From the IMG/VR virus record IMGVR_UViG_3300036826_000094, positions 1 through 42,368 of that record: a stretch of 42,368 nucleotides of DNA; one strand, written 5' to 3'. Both the position numbers and the translations under genes were made by a program. Shown piece by piece: positions 22,532 through 29,586 of this stretch. A model generated the notes under the pieces. It was not told where the DNA came from. It ran no database searches and was given only the letters and a program-made list of their open reading frames with translations. Position 1 is the first letter of the stretch, and each line of letters opens with the position of its first letter. Source of the stretch: a virus.

Positions 22532-22915
22532 TCAGGAGACGATCCGGCGACGATCCATTTCGTGGCGCTGGCTCTCTGGAACCTGGCTGAGCTCGGTTCC
22601 AACCTTCAAGAGTTCCCGGTAAATATCCTGCTGCCTTTTAGATAGACTGCGATACAGTATAACGAGGCTGATTTCGTGCGGATTATCAAGCACCAGCTGA
22701 TCGGCTGGTGTCGGTTCGCCGAGTAGTTCTGACGGCCGAATTCCCAAGACCCTGGCGACTTCCACCAGGTTCGATGTCTTAATGCCGCCTTTACCACCGC
22801 CCCCGCCTTCCCATTGCGCGACGGCGCTTTTATCGACGCCCAGAAGCGCCGCGAGGACGCGTTGCGTCAACCCCGCCTTGACACGCGCAGCACGAATCCG
22901 GTCGCCGATGTTCAC
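22532..22915 (-). CDS. CI-like HTH repressor
   Basis: A 127-aa protein if it begins at the GTG at 22915; longer in-frame starts up to 23020 would place coding over the operators. The N-terminus NIGDRIRAARVKAGLTQRVL, then LGVDKSAVAQWE and VEVARVLGIRPSELLG, is a canonical XRE helix-turn-helix. The C-terminal part (LVLDNPHEISLVILYRSLSK) is helical and lacks the LexA-type Ser-Lys peptidase, so induction is not by classical self-cleavage. An oddity is a run of Gly/Lys (EGGGGGKGG) inside the HTH domain. It is divergent from the Cro-like gene and flanked by operators on both sides. Confidence 0.8.
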   Translation of the reverse strand: MNIGDRIRAARVKAGLTQRVLAALLGVDKSAVAQWEGGGGGKGGIKTSNLVEVARVLGIRPSELLGEPTPADQLVLDNPHEISLVILYRSLSKRQQDIYRELLKVGTELSQVPESQRHEMDRRRIVS

Positions 22916-22939
22916 CGGGATAAAGTGGACTGCCCGCGG

Positions 22940-23000
22940 CTTATCCGCAGTCAGCAAAAAGCCGGGCGACGACTTGCGCTCATCGCTTAATACTGCTAAG
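22940..23000. promoter_or_regulatory. Right operators OR2 and OR1
   Basis: OR2 at 22940-22954 (cttatccgcagtcag) and OR1 at 22986-23000 (cttaatactgctaag) share CTTA-N7-TAAG with the sites at OL. OR1 overlaps the -10 of PR; OR2 lies closer to the repressor gene, where it could control repressor synthesis. Confidence 0.65.
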
Positions 23001-23002
23001 CC
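22974..23002 (+). promoter_or_regulatory. Putative PR promoter, leaderless
   Basis: TTGCGC (22974-22979), a 17-base spacer, then TAAGCC (22997-23002). The Cro-like ATG is at 23009, about where transcription would start, so the transcript would be leaderless. No ribosome site precedes that ATG, which agrees. OR1 lies over the spacer and -10. Confidence 0.55.
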
Positions 23003-23008
23003 AGTGGG

Positions 23009-23218
23009 ATGCGCGATCAATGCCTTGACCGCCTGATGCAGATCCGCGGCGCGACCAAGCGCCTGGCCAGGGAACTAGGCATCTCGACGGCTGCCGTCTC
23101 GCAGTGGGAGCGCGTGCCGCGCGACCGCGTGGTGGAAGTCGCTGCCATCCTGGGCGTCTCGCCCGAAGAACTGCGGCCTGATCTGTATCGCACAGAAGAA
23201 CCAGCGGAAGCCGCCTGA
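23009..23218 (+). CDS. Cro/YdaS-like HTH regulator
   Basis: A 69-aa protein with a compact helix-turn-helix: RGATKRLARELGISTAAVSQ followed by WERVPRDRVVEVAAILGVSP. This is the YdaS-like Cro type, where the second helix pair reads 'GISTAAVSQW'. It is divergent from the repressor and begins the rightward early operon. It would bind the CTTA-N7-TAAG sites and reduce repressor synthesis. No ribosome site is seen before the ATG, consistent with a leaderless message. YdaS homologues are also known as toxin-antitoxin-like prophage regulators, but a YdaT partner is not recognised. Confidence 0.75.
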   Translation: MRDQCLDRLMQIRGATKRLARELGISTAAVSQWERVPRDRVVEVAAILGVSPEELRPDLYRTEEPAEAA

Positions 23219-23272
23219 TGTCCTGACCTGACAGCCGCGCGTCGGGGCACGCGCAAGGAGGGAGAGAACGCC

Positions 23273-23323
23273 ATGGCATCGCTCAATAGCCTCCCCGTCA
23301 CGCCGTGTCTGGACGTGCGGTGA
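23273..23323 (+). CDS. Possible 16-codon leader peptide
   Basis: A perfect ribosome site (aaggagg, 23255-23261) lies 11 bases before ATG at 23273, which opens only 16 codons (MASLNSLPVTPCLDVR) before TGA at 23323. The GTG of the next HTH gene starts four bases after the stop. It may be a coupling peptide for that gene. No function is known. Confidence 0.35.
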   Translation: MASLNSLPVTPCLDVR

Positions 23324-23326
23324 ATC

Positions 23327-23740
23327 GTGGATGATTGCCTCACTGTTCTGACTGCCGCGTTCCGCGCCTTCGGCACCGCCAAGCAACTGGCCCGCGCCGG
23401 CGGCTGCTCGGTGCCCACCGCACAACGCTACCAGCGCGGCGAAACCACCCCGGACGTGCTCACCCTCGCGCGCCTGATGGCGCAGTCACGCGCTATCGCT
23501 GACGCTATGCTGCGCCTCGCCGGACTCGATGACCTGTCGCTGGACATCGAGCAAGCGCGCCTGGTGCGTTCCCTGGCTGATCTCGAGCAGAAGAGGCTCG
23601 CGGCACATGAAGCTTTGGAACGCGCTCGCGCGTCGCATCGCGCTCATCCGGGCGGCCTTGGCGCAGCGCCGGGCATCGCGGGAGTTCGAGCGGGCGAGGC
23701 GGCTGGCGCAGGCGGCCGCGCGACGGAGCCCGCGCCATGA
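23327..23740 (+). CDS. HTH protein of the early rightward operon
   Basis: A 137-aa protein with a GTG start. Residues 10-60 (FRAFGTAKQLARAGGCSVPT, AQRYQRGETTPDVLTLARLM) form a helix-turn-helix of a kind widespread in alphaproteobacterial phages (S..TAQR..RGET.P). A helical linker and a Gly/Ala-rich tail follow. In the shifted frame, an ATG at 23607 opens MKLWNALARRIALIRAALAQ, which could be a separate small gene, so the true end of this protein is less certain. It overlaps the next gene start (ATGA). Probably a regulator. Confidence 0.65.
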   Translation: MDDCLTVLTAAFRAFGTAKQLARAGGCSVPTAQRYQRGETTPDVLTLARLMAQSRAIADAMLRLAGLDDLSLDIEQARLVRSLADLEQKRLAAHEALERARASHRAHPGGLGAAPGIAGVRAGEAAGAGGRATEPAP

Positions 23741-24141
23741 GCGGGGAGTGGATGACCACTGAGAACGTGCGCCGCGGCCGCGCGATGTGGGACGCGGGCG
23801 TGTCGGTGCGCCGCATCGGCGCCGCACTCGGCTGCTCGCATAATGCCATCATCGGGTTCGCCCGGCGCTCGGGCTGGCCGCCGCGGCAGTCGCCGATCGC
23901 GAACGCTCCGCCGCGCCGCCAGCCGGCCCCCGCGGTAACCGCCCGGCCGCCATCGCCTCCGGTCCCGCCGGCACCACCATCGCCGTTTCTGTCCGTGCGC
24001 AGCTGCCAGTGGCTTGAAGGCAACGACCGTCGGAGTTGGACCATGTGCGGCGCGCCCGCGGTGCAGGGATCCGCGTGGTGCGCGGACCATAGGGCGCGCG
24101 TCTACACCCGCACGCCGAGCCGCATTGAGCCCATATCATGA
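23737..24141 (+). CDS. GcrA-like cell-cycle regulator homologue
   Basis: A 134-aa protein built like GcrA of Alphaproteobacteria. The N-terminal HTH has RRGRAMWDAGVSVRRIGAA and LGCSHNAIIGFARRSGWPPR. A Pro-rich linker spans residues 58-84. The C-terminal motif has CQWLEG at Cys90, Cys104, then WCADH with Cys115 and His118, and a VYTRT end. GcrA binds sigma70 RNA polymerase and prefers promoters with adenine-methylated GANTC. A phage copy could redirect cell-cycle transcription. The genome also carries a ParB-linked DNA methylase. The start overlaps the previous stop (ATGA). Confidence 0.8.
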   Translation: MSGEWMTTENVRRGRAMWDAGVSVRRIGAALGCSHNAIIGFARRSGWPPRQSPIANAPPRRQPAPAVTARPPSPPVPPAPPSPFLSVRSCQWLEGNDRRSWTMCGAPAVQGSAWCADHRARVYTRTPSRIEPIS

Positions 24142-24410
24142 CGGCGCGCGCGTGGACCGCAGCGGAACAACGCGACGCGCTGCGCTGGCGGCTTGAACTG
24201 CGCATGAGCCTCGGCGAGATCGCTGCGGCGCTCGGGCGCTCGGAGAAGAGCGTCGAGGTCGCATTGTACCGCATGGGCTATTCCGCCGCGTCGCATCGCG
24301 AATACGACCAGTTGCACGCCAGGACGGCGCTCGATGTGGAGATCGCCCGCGCCCGCGAGGAGTGGGACACCGCTAAACCGTTCAAGCCGGGGCGAATCGA
24401 GTGGGCATGA
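24138..24410 (+). CDS. Small SANT/HTH-like DNA-binding protein
   Basis: A 90-aa protein overlapping the GcrA-like gene stop. The N-terminal half reads RAWTAAEQRDALRWRLELRM, then SLGEIAAALGRSEKSVEVAL and YRMGY. This is a Myb/SANT-like tri-helical fold with the typical 'WTxxE...IAxxLGRSxxSV' signature, often found beside GcrA-like proteins in phages. The C-terminal half is charged and helical. It may work with the GcrA-like protein on DNA. The precise function is unknown. Confidence 0.65.
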   Translation: MTARAWTAAEQRDALRWRLELRMSLGEIAAALGRSEKSVEVALYRMGYSAASHREYDQLHARTALDVEIARAREEWDTAKPFKPGRIEWA

Positions 24411-24991
24411 GCGGCGGGATCCTGGCGCTCGACCTCGCCTCCACCACCGGGTGGGCCTACGGCACGCAGGCGTGTGCAGCCCCCGAGGTGGGAACATGGA
24501 GGCTCGGTAAGGGATCAGAGGTCGCCCGTATGGGGGCCTTTGGTTCCGAATTATCTGATTTCGTAAGGGCGCATCGCCCGTCCGTCATTCTGCTCGAGGC
24601 GCCGATCTCGTTTCGCGTGATGCGACGCTTCGCGGATGCCGCGCAGCAACTCGGGTTGCGGGCCGTTGCAATGGCCATCGCCTGGCAGAACGAGACGCCG
24701 TGCCATGAGATCGAATGCCTGCGTGTGCGGGCCGAGATGCTCGGCAGCCGCAACTTTCCCAGGGGCGAGGTGAAGGGCGTGGTCATGGCGTATTGGCAGC
24801 GCCGTGGTGTGCCAATGCCAGACCACAACGCAGCGGACGCGGCGCTGATGTGGGAGTGGTATCGTTTGCGACTGACGGGCAAGCCGCCGCCTTTGGTGCT
24901 GGCGCCTGTTCGTCTCTCGCCGGGGCTGAGCATGCGGCGGAGCCGGGCGAGCATCGTGCGGGAAAGCGATATCAGGAGGATACATGCTTGA
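24407..24991 (+). CDS. RuvC-like Holliday-junction resolvase
   Basis: A 194-aa protein. The RNase H-fold acids are visible in the RuvC order: ALDLASTTGWA (Asp9), VILLEAPISF (Glu64), then MPDHNAADAALMWEW (Asp139 and Asp144). Between them lie a helix and a strand typical of phage RuvC-like nucleases that resolve branched DNA before packaging. The ATG at 24407 overlaps the preceding stop; a GTG two codons earlier is possible. Its C-terminus is basic (MRRSRASIVRESDIRRI). It overlaps the next gene by eight bases. Confidence 0.78.
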   Translation: MSGGILALDLASTTGWAYGTQACAAPEVGTWRLGKGSEVARMGAFGSELSDFVRAHRPSVILLEAPISFRVMRRFADAAQQLGLRAVAMAIAWQNETPCHEIECLRVRAEMLGSRNFPRGEVKGVVMAYWQRRGVPMPDHNAADAALMWEWYRLRLTGKPPPLVLAPVRLSPGLSMRRSRASIVRESDIRRIHA

Positions 24992-25688
24992 TCAGTTGAC
25001 CAAATCGACGAAGGAGACCCCTAGGCGGCTCAAAATTCCGGCGATGAGCGCCGAGGAAATCGCCGCCTCGGCGAGGCCGGAGATCGTCCGCATCTCGCCG
25101 CCAAAGCTGCGCACCGCAACGATCTCCATCCGCGGCATTACGCCCTATGTCCAGCACGCATTTTCCGAAAAGCAGCGCAAGCAGATGGAGGACACGCAGC
25201 GCGCCGGCCAGCAAAGCCGCGGCAAGAGAGTGCGCAAGCCGAAGGATTTCGAGGCGGTTTACGAAGCCGCCAAGCACTACAGCGAAGAAGGCTGGATTGG
25301 TATTCCGGCGGCCGCCTTCCGCAAGGCATGCATCGCTGCCTGCCGCTTGGTCGGCTTCAAGATGACGCACGCCAAGCAGGCGATATTCATCCAGGGGGAC
25401 GGTCTCGACCGCAACGACGGCACGCCCCTGGTGCGTATCGTCGGCGAGCCACGCATTCACGAAATGCCGGTGCGCAACGAGAGCGGTGTGGCTGACATCC
25501 GCTGGCGGCCGATGTGGGAGCAATGGAGTGCGGCGGTGCGCGTGACCTGGGACGAGGATCAGTTCTCGGCCACCGACGTGTTCAATCTGATGATGCGAGC
25601 CGGGCTGCAGGTAGGCATTGGCGAGGGACGCCCCAGCTCGCCCAACAGCGACGGACTGGACTGGGGCCGTTTCGAGGTGCTCGAATGA
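24984..25688 (+). CDS. Conserved replication-region protein
   Basis: A 234-aa protein. It has an N-terminal basic tail, then ISIRGITPYVQHAFSEKQRK, a Lys-rich linker (RGKRVRKPKDF), EEGWIGIPAAAFRKACIAAC, VGFKMTHAKQAIF and a C-terminal AGLQVGIGEGRPSSPNSDG. This pattern is conserved in temperate phages next to recombination and replication genes. It has no established function; a RAMP-like or nucleic-acid-binding fold has been suspected for such proteins by context only. It overlaps both neighbours (ATGA at the 3' end). Confidence 0.65.
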   Translation: MLDQLTKSTKETPRRLKIPAMSAEEIAASARPEIVRISPPKLRTATISIRGITPYVQHAFSEKQRKQMEDTQRAGQQSRGKRVRKPKDFEAVYEAAKHYSEEGWIGIPAAAFRKACIAACRLVGFKMTHAKQAIFIQGDGLDRNDGTPLVRIVGEPRIHEMPVRNESGVADIRWRPMWEQWSAAVRVTWDEDQFSATDVFNLMMRAGLQVGIGEGRPSSPNSDGLDWGRFEVLE

Positions 25689-26134
25689 GCGAACGAGTTG
25701 AAACCATCGCCGCCGAATTGCTGCGACTGCGCACCGGTGACGGCAGGATATGCGCCCCTGACGCAGTCAGATGGGCGCGTGAGCATCCGGAGTCACGGCT
25801 GCATGCGTCGTTGCAATGGGACGATGCGATCGCCGGAGAGGCGTACCGCGTCTGGCAGGTGCGCACGCTGATTGCGGTGCATATCGTGGATGCGGAAGGC
25901 GCGCGGCGATTTGTATCGCTCTCGATTGATCGCGCTGAAGGCGGGTACCGGCAGATCAGCGACGTGATGCGCAGCCGCGATATGCGCGCGGTGATGCTGA
26001 GCGACGCATTGGCCGAGTTGGAACGCGTCCAGAGGAAATATCGGCATTTGCAGGAGCTTGATGTGGTTTGGGCGGCGCGGGACAAAGTTTCGCGCCGTTC
26101 GAAGGCGTCCGTCGTGGATGATGCGGCGGACTGA
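25685..26134 (+). CDS. Conserved phage hypothetical protein
   Basis: A 149-aa protein starting at the ATG that overlaps the previous stop. The pattern ICAPDAVRWAREHPESRLHA, LQWDDAIAGEAYRVWQVRTL, RFVSLSIDRAEGGYRQISDV and ALAELERVQRKYRHLQELDVV is common to small phage proteins placed in this position. It is largely helical. Function unknown. Its stop is followed directly by the pentanucleotide array. Confidence 0.65.
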   Translation: MSERVETIAAELLRLRTGDGRICAPDAVRWAREHPESRLHASLQWDDAIAGEAYRVWQVRTLIAVHIVDAEGARRFVSLSIDRAEGGYRQISDVMRSRDMRAVMLSDALAELERVQRKYRHLQELDVVWAARDKVSRRSKASVVDDAAD

Positions 26135-26135
26135 C

Positions 26136-26395
26136 GTGGCTTGGCATGGCGAGGCAAGGCACGGCCCGGCGTGGCTCGGCAGGCTCGGCAGGGCAGGCGT
26201 GGCGTGGCGGGGCACGCTTTGGCAGGGCGTGGCCCGGCGGAGCAGGGCAGGCTCGGCATGGCAGGGCACGGCGTGGCTTGGCAAGGCGGGGCAGGGCAGG
26301 CTCGGCATGGCAGGGCTCGGCTGGGCGTGGCAAGGCGGGGCGTGGCATGACAGGGCAGGCGTGGCCCGGCTGGGCTTGGCAAGGCGCGGCAGGGC
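26136..26395 (+). repeat. About 260-bp GGCNN pentanucleotide array
   Basis: On the plus strand GGC recurs every five bases for nearly the whole stretch (ggcat, ggcga, ggcaa, ggcac, ggccc ...), about 50 units with a few one- or two-base phase shifts. Only the last two bases of the unit vary. G far exceeds C on this strand. Frames on both strands remain open merely because of composition, and no real gene is seen. Paired G runs could fold or form R-loops. Confidence 0.85.
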
Positions 26396-26413
26396 TAGTT
26401 GTCCGATGACGCT

Positions 26414-26435
26414 CGCTCGCTGGCCGAAGCGAGCG
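26414..26435. terminator. 8-bp stem hairpin after the array
   Basis: The arms cgctcgct and agcgagcg flank a six-base loop. There is no T run after it, so a simple intrinsic terminator is doubtful. From here to 26635 no certain gene is seen. The endonuclease frame is open from 26399, and an ATG at 26465 is a possible earlier start. A second stem (cacccc/ggggtg) occurs just before the endonuclease ATG. Confidence 0.4.
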
Positions 26436-26635
26436 TGCCGACAGGCCCAGAAGGCGACGGGCCAATGACGTTGCAGGAACCGTGGAATCCGGCCATAATA
26501 CGCATTGAGCGCCGTGCGGGAAACACGACGCTCAACTGTAACTTTCACAACTGCCGGTTGGGCAGCGATACGCTCAGGACCTCAACACCCCTGAATGTAA
26601 AGCACCCCGAGGGCAGAGCGCAAGGGGTGTGTCTC

Positions 26636-27469
26636 ATGAGGAATGAATCGGCGGAAGCCAGGGCCAGGCGACTGGCGGGACAAGCGCGGTGGCGCAAAGC
26701 TAATCCTGGGTATCACCAGAAATGGCGTAAGGCTCACCCCAAGGTCGAATCTAAGCTGGGACCGGACTATTACAGACAGTGGCGCAAAGCGCATCCTGGA
26801 TATTCCAGCAGATACAGCGAGAAGAATAAGGCGAGGAAGGCGCTTTGGCGTGCCAGCCCAGAAGGCAAGGCGGCTCAAGCCGCATTGCTGGCTAGTCCAG
26901 AATACAAAGCCAAATGGGCCGAGATACGTGCGACCCCGGAATACAAAGCCAAGTTGGCGGCCTATCGGGTAGCCAACCGTGGAAAAATCAAAGCTGGCAG
27001 AGCTGCTTACCTCGCCAGCCCAAAAGGCAAAGCATATAAAGAACGAGCTAAAGCAAAGAATCTGGCCTATCAGCTAAAGCCTGAGGTAAAGGCGGCGCGA
27101 AACCTTCGTAACAAGAAGCGCTATGCTGCCATTCATACAATAAACATTAGTCGCCGCATGTCGAGTGCGGTCCGTAGTTCTCTCCGAAGATATTCGGACA
27201 AGAATAAATCGTGGAACACTAAATGGATCGGTCTGGTCGGCTACACTGTTGCGGAGTTGTGCGCCCACATCGAACGGCAATTCCTGCCGAAAATGGGTTG
27301 GCACAACATGCCGAAATGGCATGTTGACCACATAGTCCCACTTGCATCGTTTCGCTACATATCGGAGACCGATCCAGAGTTCAAGGCGGCCTGGGCTTTG
27401 ACAAATCTGCGGCCCATCTGGGCTGCGCAGAACTTTAAAAAACACGCGCGGCGGGAGTTCTTGCTGTGA
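26636..27469 (+). CDS. HNH homing endonuclease with repeated DNA-binding units
   Basis: A 277-aa protein preceded by aaggggtg about seven bases before its ATG. Residues 20-160 contain repeated basic units (WRKANPGYHQKWRKAHP, ASPEYKAKWAEIRATPEYKA, LASPKGKAYKERAKAKN) that probably contact DNA. The C-terminal part is an HNH nuclease: GYTVAELCAHIERQF, WHVDHIVPLASFRY and FKAAWALTNLRPIWAAQN. It has noticeably more A and T than its neighbours, suggesting recent arrival. It sits directly before a dnaA-like gene, with its stop overlapping that gene's GTG. Confidence 0.82.
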   Translation: MRNESAEARARRLAGQARWRKANPGYHQKWRKAHPKVESKLGPDYYRQWRKAHPGYSSRYSEKNKARKALWRASPEGKAAQAALLASPEYKAKWAEIRATPEYKAKLAAYRVANRGKIKAGRAAYLASPKGKAYKERAKAKNLAYQLKPEVKAARNLRNKKRYAAIHTINISRRMSSAVRSSLRRYSDKNKSWNTKWIGLVGYTVAELCAHIERQFLPKMGWHNMPKWHVDHIVPLASFRYISETDPEFKAAWALTNLRPIWAAQNFKKHARREFLL

Positions 27470-27861
27470 GCCGCCGTCATGTGTGCGCCCACTCGCTGGG
27501 CCTTTGGTGCCAGGAAGTCTGGGCGTATCCGGTGTCTCCAAAAATCGCCGTTATCCAGGCCGCCGTAGGCGCCCGCTGGCGCGTCTCGGTCGCCGACCTG
27601 CAGTCGCGCCGGCAGAGCCGGGCGGTGGTCTGCCCGCGCCACGTCGCGATGTGGCTCGCCCGGCATCTGACGCCGGCATCCCTGCCCGAGATCGGGCGCG
27701 CATTCGGCGACCGCGACCACACCACGGTGATGCACGCGCTGGCGCGCATCGATCAGCGCATGGCCGAGAGCCCGCTGTTCGAGGGCGTGGTGCTGGACTT
27801 GGCGGAGCAGCTTTCACCCATAGCCGGCGCCGAGCAGCGCGCCATCAGGAGGGCGGCATGA
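27466..27861 (+). CDS. DnaA domain-IV-like DNA-binding protein
   Basis: A 131-aa protein if it begins at the GTG overlapping the HNH stop; a GTG at 27532 (109 aa) may be the original start. The sequence RVSVADLQSRRQSRAVVCPR, HVAMWLARHLTPASLPEIGR and AFGDRDHTTVMHALARI reproduces the C-terminal DnaA domain, including the DHTT signature that contacts DnaA boxes. No AAA+ domain is present. Such short proteins occur in phages beside replication initiators and could bind origin DNA or compete with host DnaA. It overlaps the next gene (ATGA). Confidence 0.78.
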   Translation: MSRRHVCAHSLGLWCQEVWAYPVSPKIAVIQAAVGARWRVSVADLQSRRQSRAVVCPRHVAMWLARHLTPASLPEIGRAFGDRDHTTVMHALARIDQRMAESPLFEGVVLDLAEQLSPIAGAEQRAIRRAA

Positions 27862-28727
27862 GCAACGGCAACGGGCACCATTGGTCGAAGTTTTGCTGGC
27901 GCGACTGGCAGACCGATGACGGCCTGCGGAACTGCAGCCTGGCTGCTCGGGGGTTCTGGATGGAGTGCCTGGCGGTCATGCACCGGGCAACTCCGATCGG
28001 GCATCTGGTTATGAACGGTAAGGCGATGACGCCCAAGCAACAGGCGACGAATGCCGCCTGCACGGAGCGAGAGGCGGTGAAGCTGCTCGCTGAACTGGAA
28101 GCAGCCGGCGTGTTCAGCCGCACAGCCGAGGGTGTCATCTACTGCCGGAGAATGGTCAGGGACGCTGCCGCATCAGAAGCGGGCAAGGAACACGCTATGA
28201 AGCGCTGGGGGACCTCCGACCCTAATAGGGACCCTATAAGCCCCCCTAATAGGTCAAATGGACAATCCCCCATTGGCCCCCCCAATGGGGACCCCAATGG
28301 GGACCCCAATGGGGACCCCAATGCGGACCCCAATGCTAAGAATCAGAGTCAGAGTCAGAGTCAGAAAAAGAACCCTCCCGTAGCCCTCCCACGCGGTGGG
28401 AGGGCTGCAGGCACCCCGCCCAGCGGGGACCCCGCCAACGCGAGCGCTCAGATCGTCGATATCGCAACGAAAACCCCCAGAGAATCCGGCACCAACCCCC
28501 GAGCACTCGGCGCAAACCCGAGAGCAACGGGCACAAATCCACGCGCCAACGGCACCAACGCCCGCGCCAAACCCACCCGGTTCGCCGGCTGGAGCGTGGC
28601 CGAGGCCCAGTGCGACGCCCGTGCCGGCCCGGTCATCAACGCAACCGCCGAATCGGGTCTGCCACACGACAACCTCAACGATTACGGCCTCGTCCCGCCA
28701 GCCCCGCTGAGGATCACCAATGGCTGA
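27858..28727 (+). CDS. Phage replication initiator (DUF1376/HTH type)
   Basis: A 289-aa protein. The N-terminal ~115 residues carry a winged-helix-like replication domain: WSKFCWRDWQTDDGLRNCSL, AARGFWMECLAVMHRATPIG and AAGVFSRTAEGVIYCRRMVR. A low-complexity part follows, with tandem NGDP units (residues 141-156), a Gln/Ser run and later NPRA(T/N)GT repeats (220-240). In lambda-type initiators the origin iterons lie inside the initiator gene; the 12-bp DNA repeats at 28280 fit this plan. It starts in an ATGA overlap with the DnaA-like gene and overlaps the next gene by eight bases. Confidence 0.72.
   Translation: MSNGNGHHWSKFCWRDWQTDDGLRNCSLAARGFWMECLAVMHRATPIGHLVMNGKAMTPKQQATNAACTEREAVKLLAELEAAGVFSRTAEGVIYCRRMVRDAAASEAGKEHAMKRWGTSDPNRDPISPPNRSNGQSPIGPPNGDPNGDPNGDPNADPNAKNQSQSQSQKKNPPVALPRGGRAAGTPPSGDPANASAQIVDIATKTPRESGTNPRALGANPRATGTNPRANGTNARAKPTRFAGWSVAEAQCDARAGPVINATAESGLPHDNLNDYGLVPPAPLRITNG
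28280..28339. repeat. 12-bp tandem repeats, iteron-like
   Basis: Three exact copies of ccccaatgggga (28280-28315), one copy with one change (28316-28327) and a partial fifth (28328-28334). Related strings (cccccattgg) lie just upstream. They sit inside the replication initiator gene, as origin iterons do in lambdoid phages. Confidence 0.8.
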
Positions 28728-29187
28728 CCGGTCCCGCGTCGATGCCTGGCTGATCGACCTCGGGCGTCTCACCTCGGCTCGAATCACCGCCGAAGACGCC
28801 ATGGAGTTCGTCGATCGCTACGCCCCTCTGCTCGCCCAGCGTTTTTCCGACAGCGCCTTCTCCCGCGCCTCAGCCGAGCATGTCGCCGCCGAGTGCAAAT
28901 TCCTGCCAACCTATGGCGAGATTGTCGCCCTCCTGCGCACCTTCCGTCCCAAGTCCCTCGCTGCGGTCTTCGCCCTCAGCGACAACATCGGCCTCAGCCC
29001 CGATGCCCGCTGCTGGGTTAATTATTACGAGACCCGACGCGCCGAGGACTTCGCCCCGCTGCGCGAAGACGACGGCCGCCTCGCCAGGCCCGAGATCACC
29101 AACTGGGAGGCACACACCGCCAACCTGATCCGCACCAACTGCCCGGAAGCCTGGGATTACCTCTGCGGCAAGCGAGGCGCCGCATGA
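28720..29187 (+). CDS. Conserved protein, possible helicase loader
   Basis: A 155-aa protein overlapping the initiator gene by eight bases. It is helical: VDAWLIDLGRLTSARITAED, RYAPLLAQRFSDSAFSRASA, EHVAAECKFLPTYGEIVALL. Proteins of this kind follow the initiator in many temperate phages and occupy the place of the lambda P helicase loader. No nucleotide-binding motif is present. The loader role is inference from gene order. Confidence 0.55.
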   Translation: MADRSRVDAWLIDLGRLTSARITAEDAMEFVDRYAPLLAQRFSDSAFSRASAEHVAAECKFLPTYGEIVALLRTFRPKSLAAVFALSDNIGLSPDARCWVNYYETRRAEDFAPLREDDGRLARPEITNWEAHTANLIRTNCPEAWDYLCGKRGAA

Positions 29188-29342
29188 CCCCCACCGCCCG
29201 CCTCTGGCACGCCCCGCGCCGCCCGCCCGACCCAGACCTCGCCGCCATCCGCGGCGCCCTCTGGGGCATCCTCCTCGCCATCCCGCTCTGGACCGTCCTC
29301 GGCCTCATCGCCTGGAGCCTCCGCCGATGCACCCACGCATGA
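29184..29342 (+). CDS. Small single-helix membrane protein
   Basis: A 52-aa ORF overlapping the previous stop (ATGA). The N-terminal half is Pro/Arg-rich (LWHAPRRPPDPD), followed by one membrane helix (GALWGILLAIPLWTVLGLIA) and a short basic end. Its stop overlaps the next start. There is no known family; it could affect the host membrane during infection. Confidence 0.55.
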   Translation: MTPTARLWHAPRRPPDPDLAAIRGALWGILLAIPLWTVLGLIAWSLRRCTHA

Positions 29343-29584
29343 CCCGCGCCCAGCAGCTCACCGCCGAGCATGACCGCCTGCTCGATCTCCTCATCACCGC
29401 GCTCGACGGCCACGACCCCTGCGTCTGCCTCGCCGCTCTCGGCACCGCCGTGCTCACCGTCGCCGCCACCCTGCCCGACGCCGACCGCGGCACGGTGCTC
29501 CGCGGCTGGATCGCCTGCCTCGCCACTGGCACCGGACCATCCGGCGGCTGCAACGAAACCACACCACACACAACCCGCCACTGA
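29339..29584 (+). CDS. Small Ala/Thr-rich protein
   Basis: An 81-aa protein beginning MTRAQQLTAEHDRLLDLLIT; the ATG overlaps the preceding stop. An alternative ATG lies four codons earlier. It is helical, with three Cys in DPCVCL and WIAC. It belongs to the same chain of overlapping genes. No function is recognised. Confidence 0.55.
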   Translation: MTRAQQLTAEHDRLLDLLITALDGHDPCVCLAALGTAVLTVAATLPDADRGTVLRGWIACLATGTGPSGGCNETTPHTTRH

Positions 29585-29586
29585 GC

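Noticed and set aside
22388-22645. 85-aa plus-strand gene behind a good ribosome site
   Set aside because: It runs through the OL operators and antisense into the repressor gene, and its sequence resembles no family. It is kept only as a remark in the leader entry.
26136-26395. CRISPR-like array
   Set aside because: The unit is five bases with no separate spacers and no cas genes nearby.
25582-26548. Long frames over the pentanucleotide array on both strands
   Set aside because: They stay open because GGCNN contains few stop codons; the translations are periodic Gly/Ala/Arg or Pro/Cys runs.
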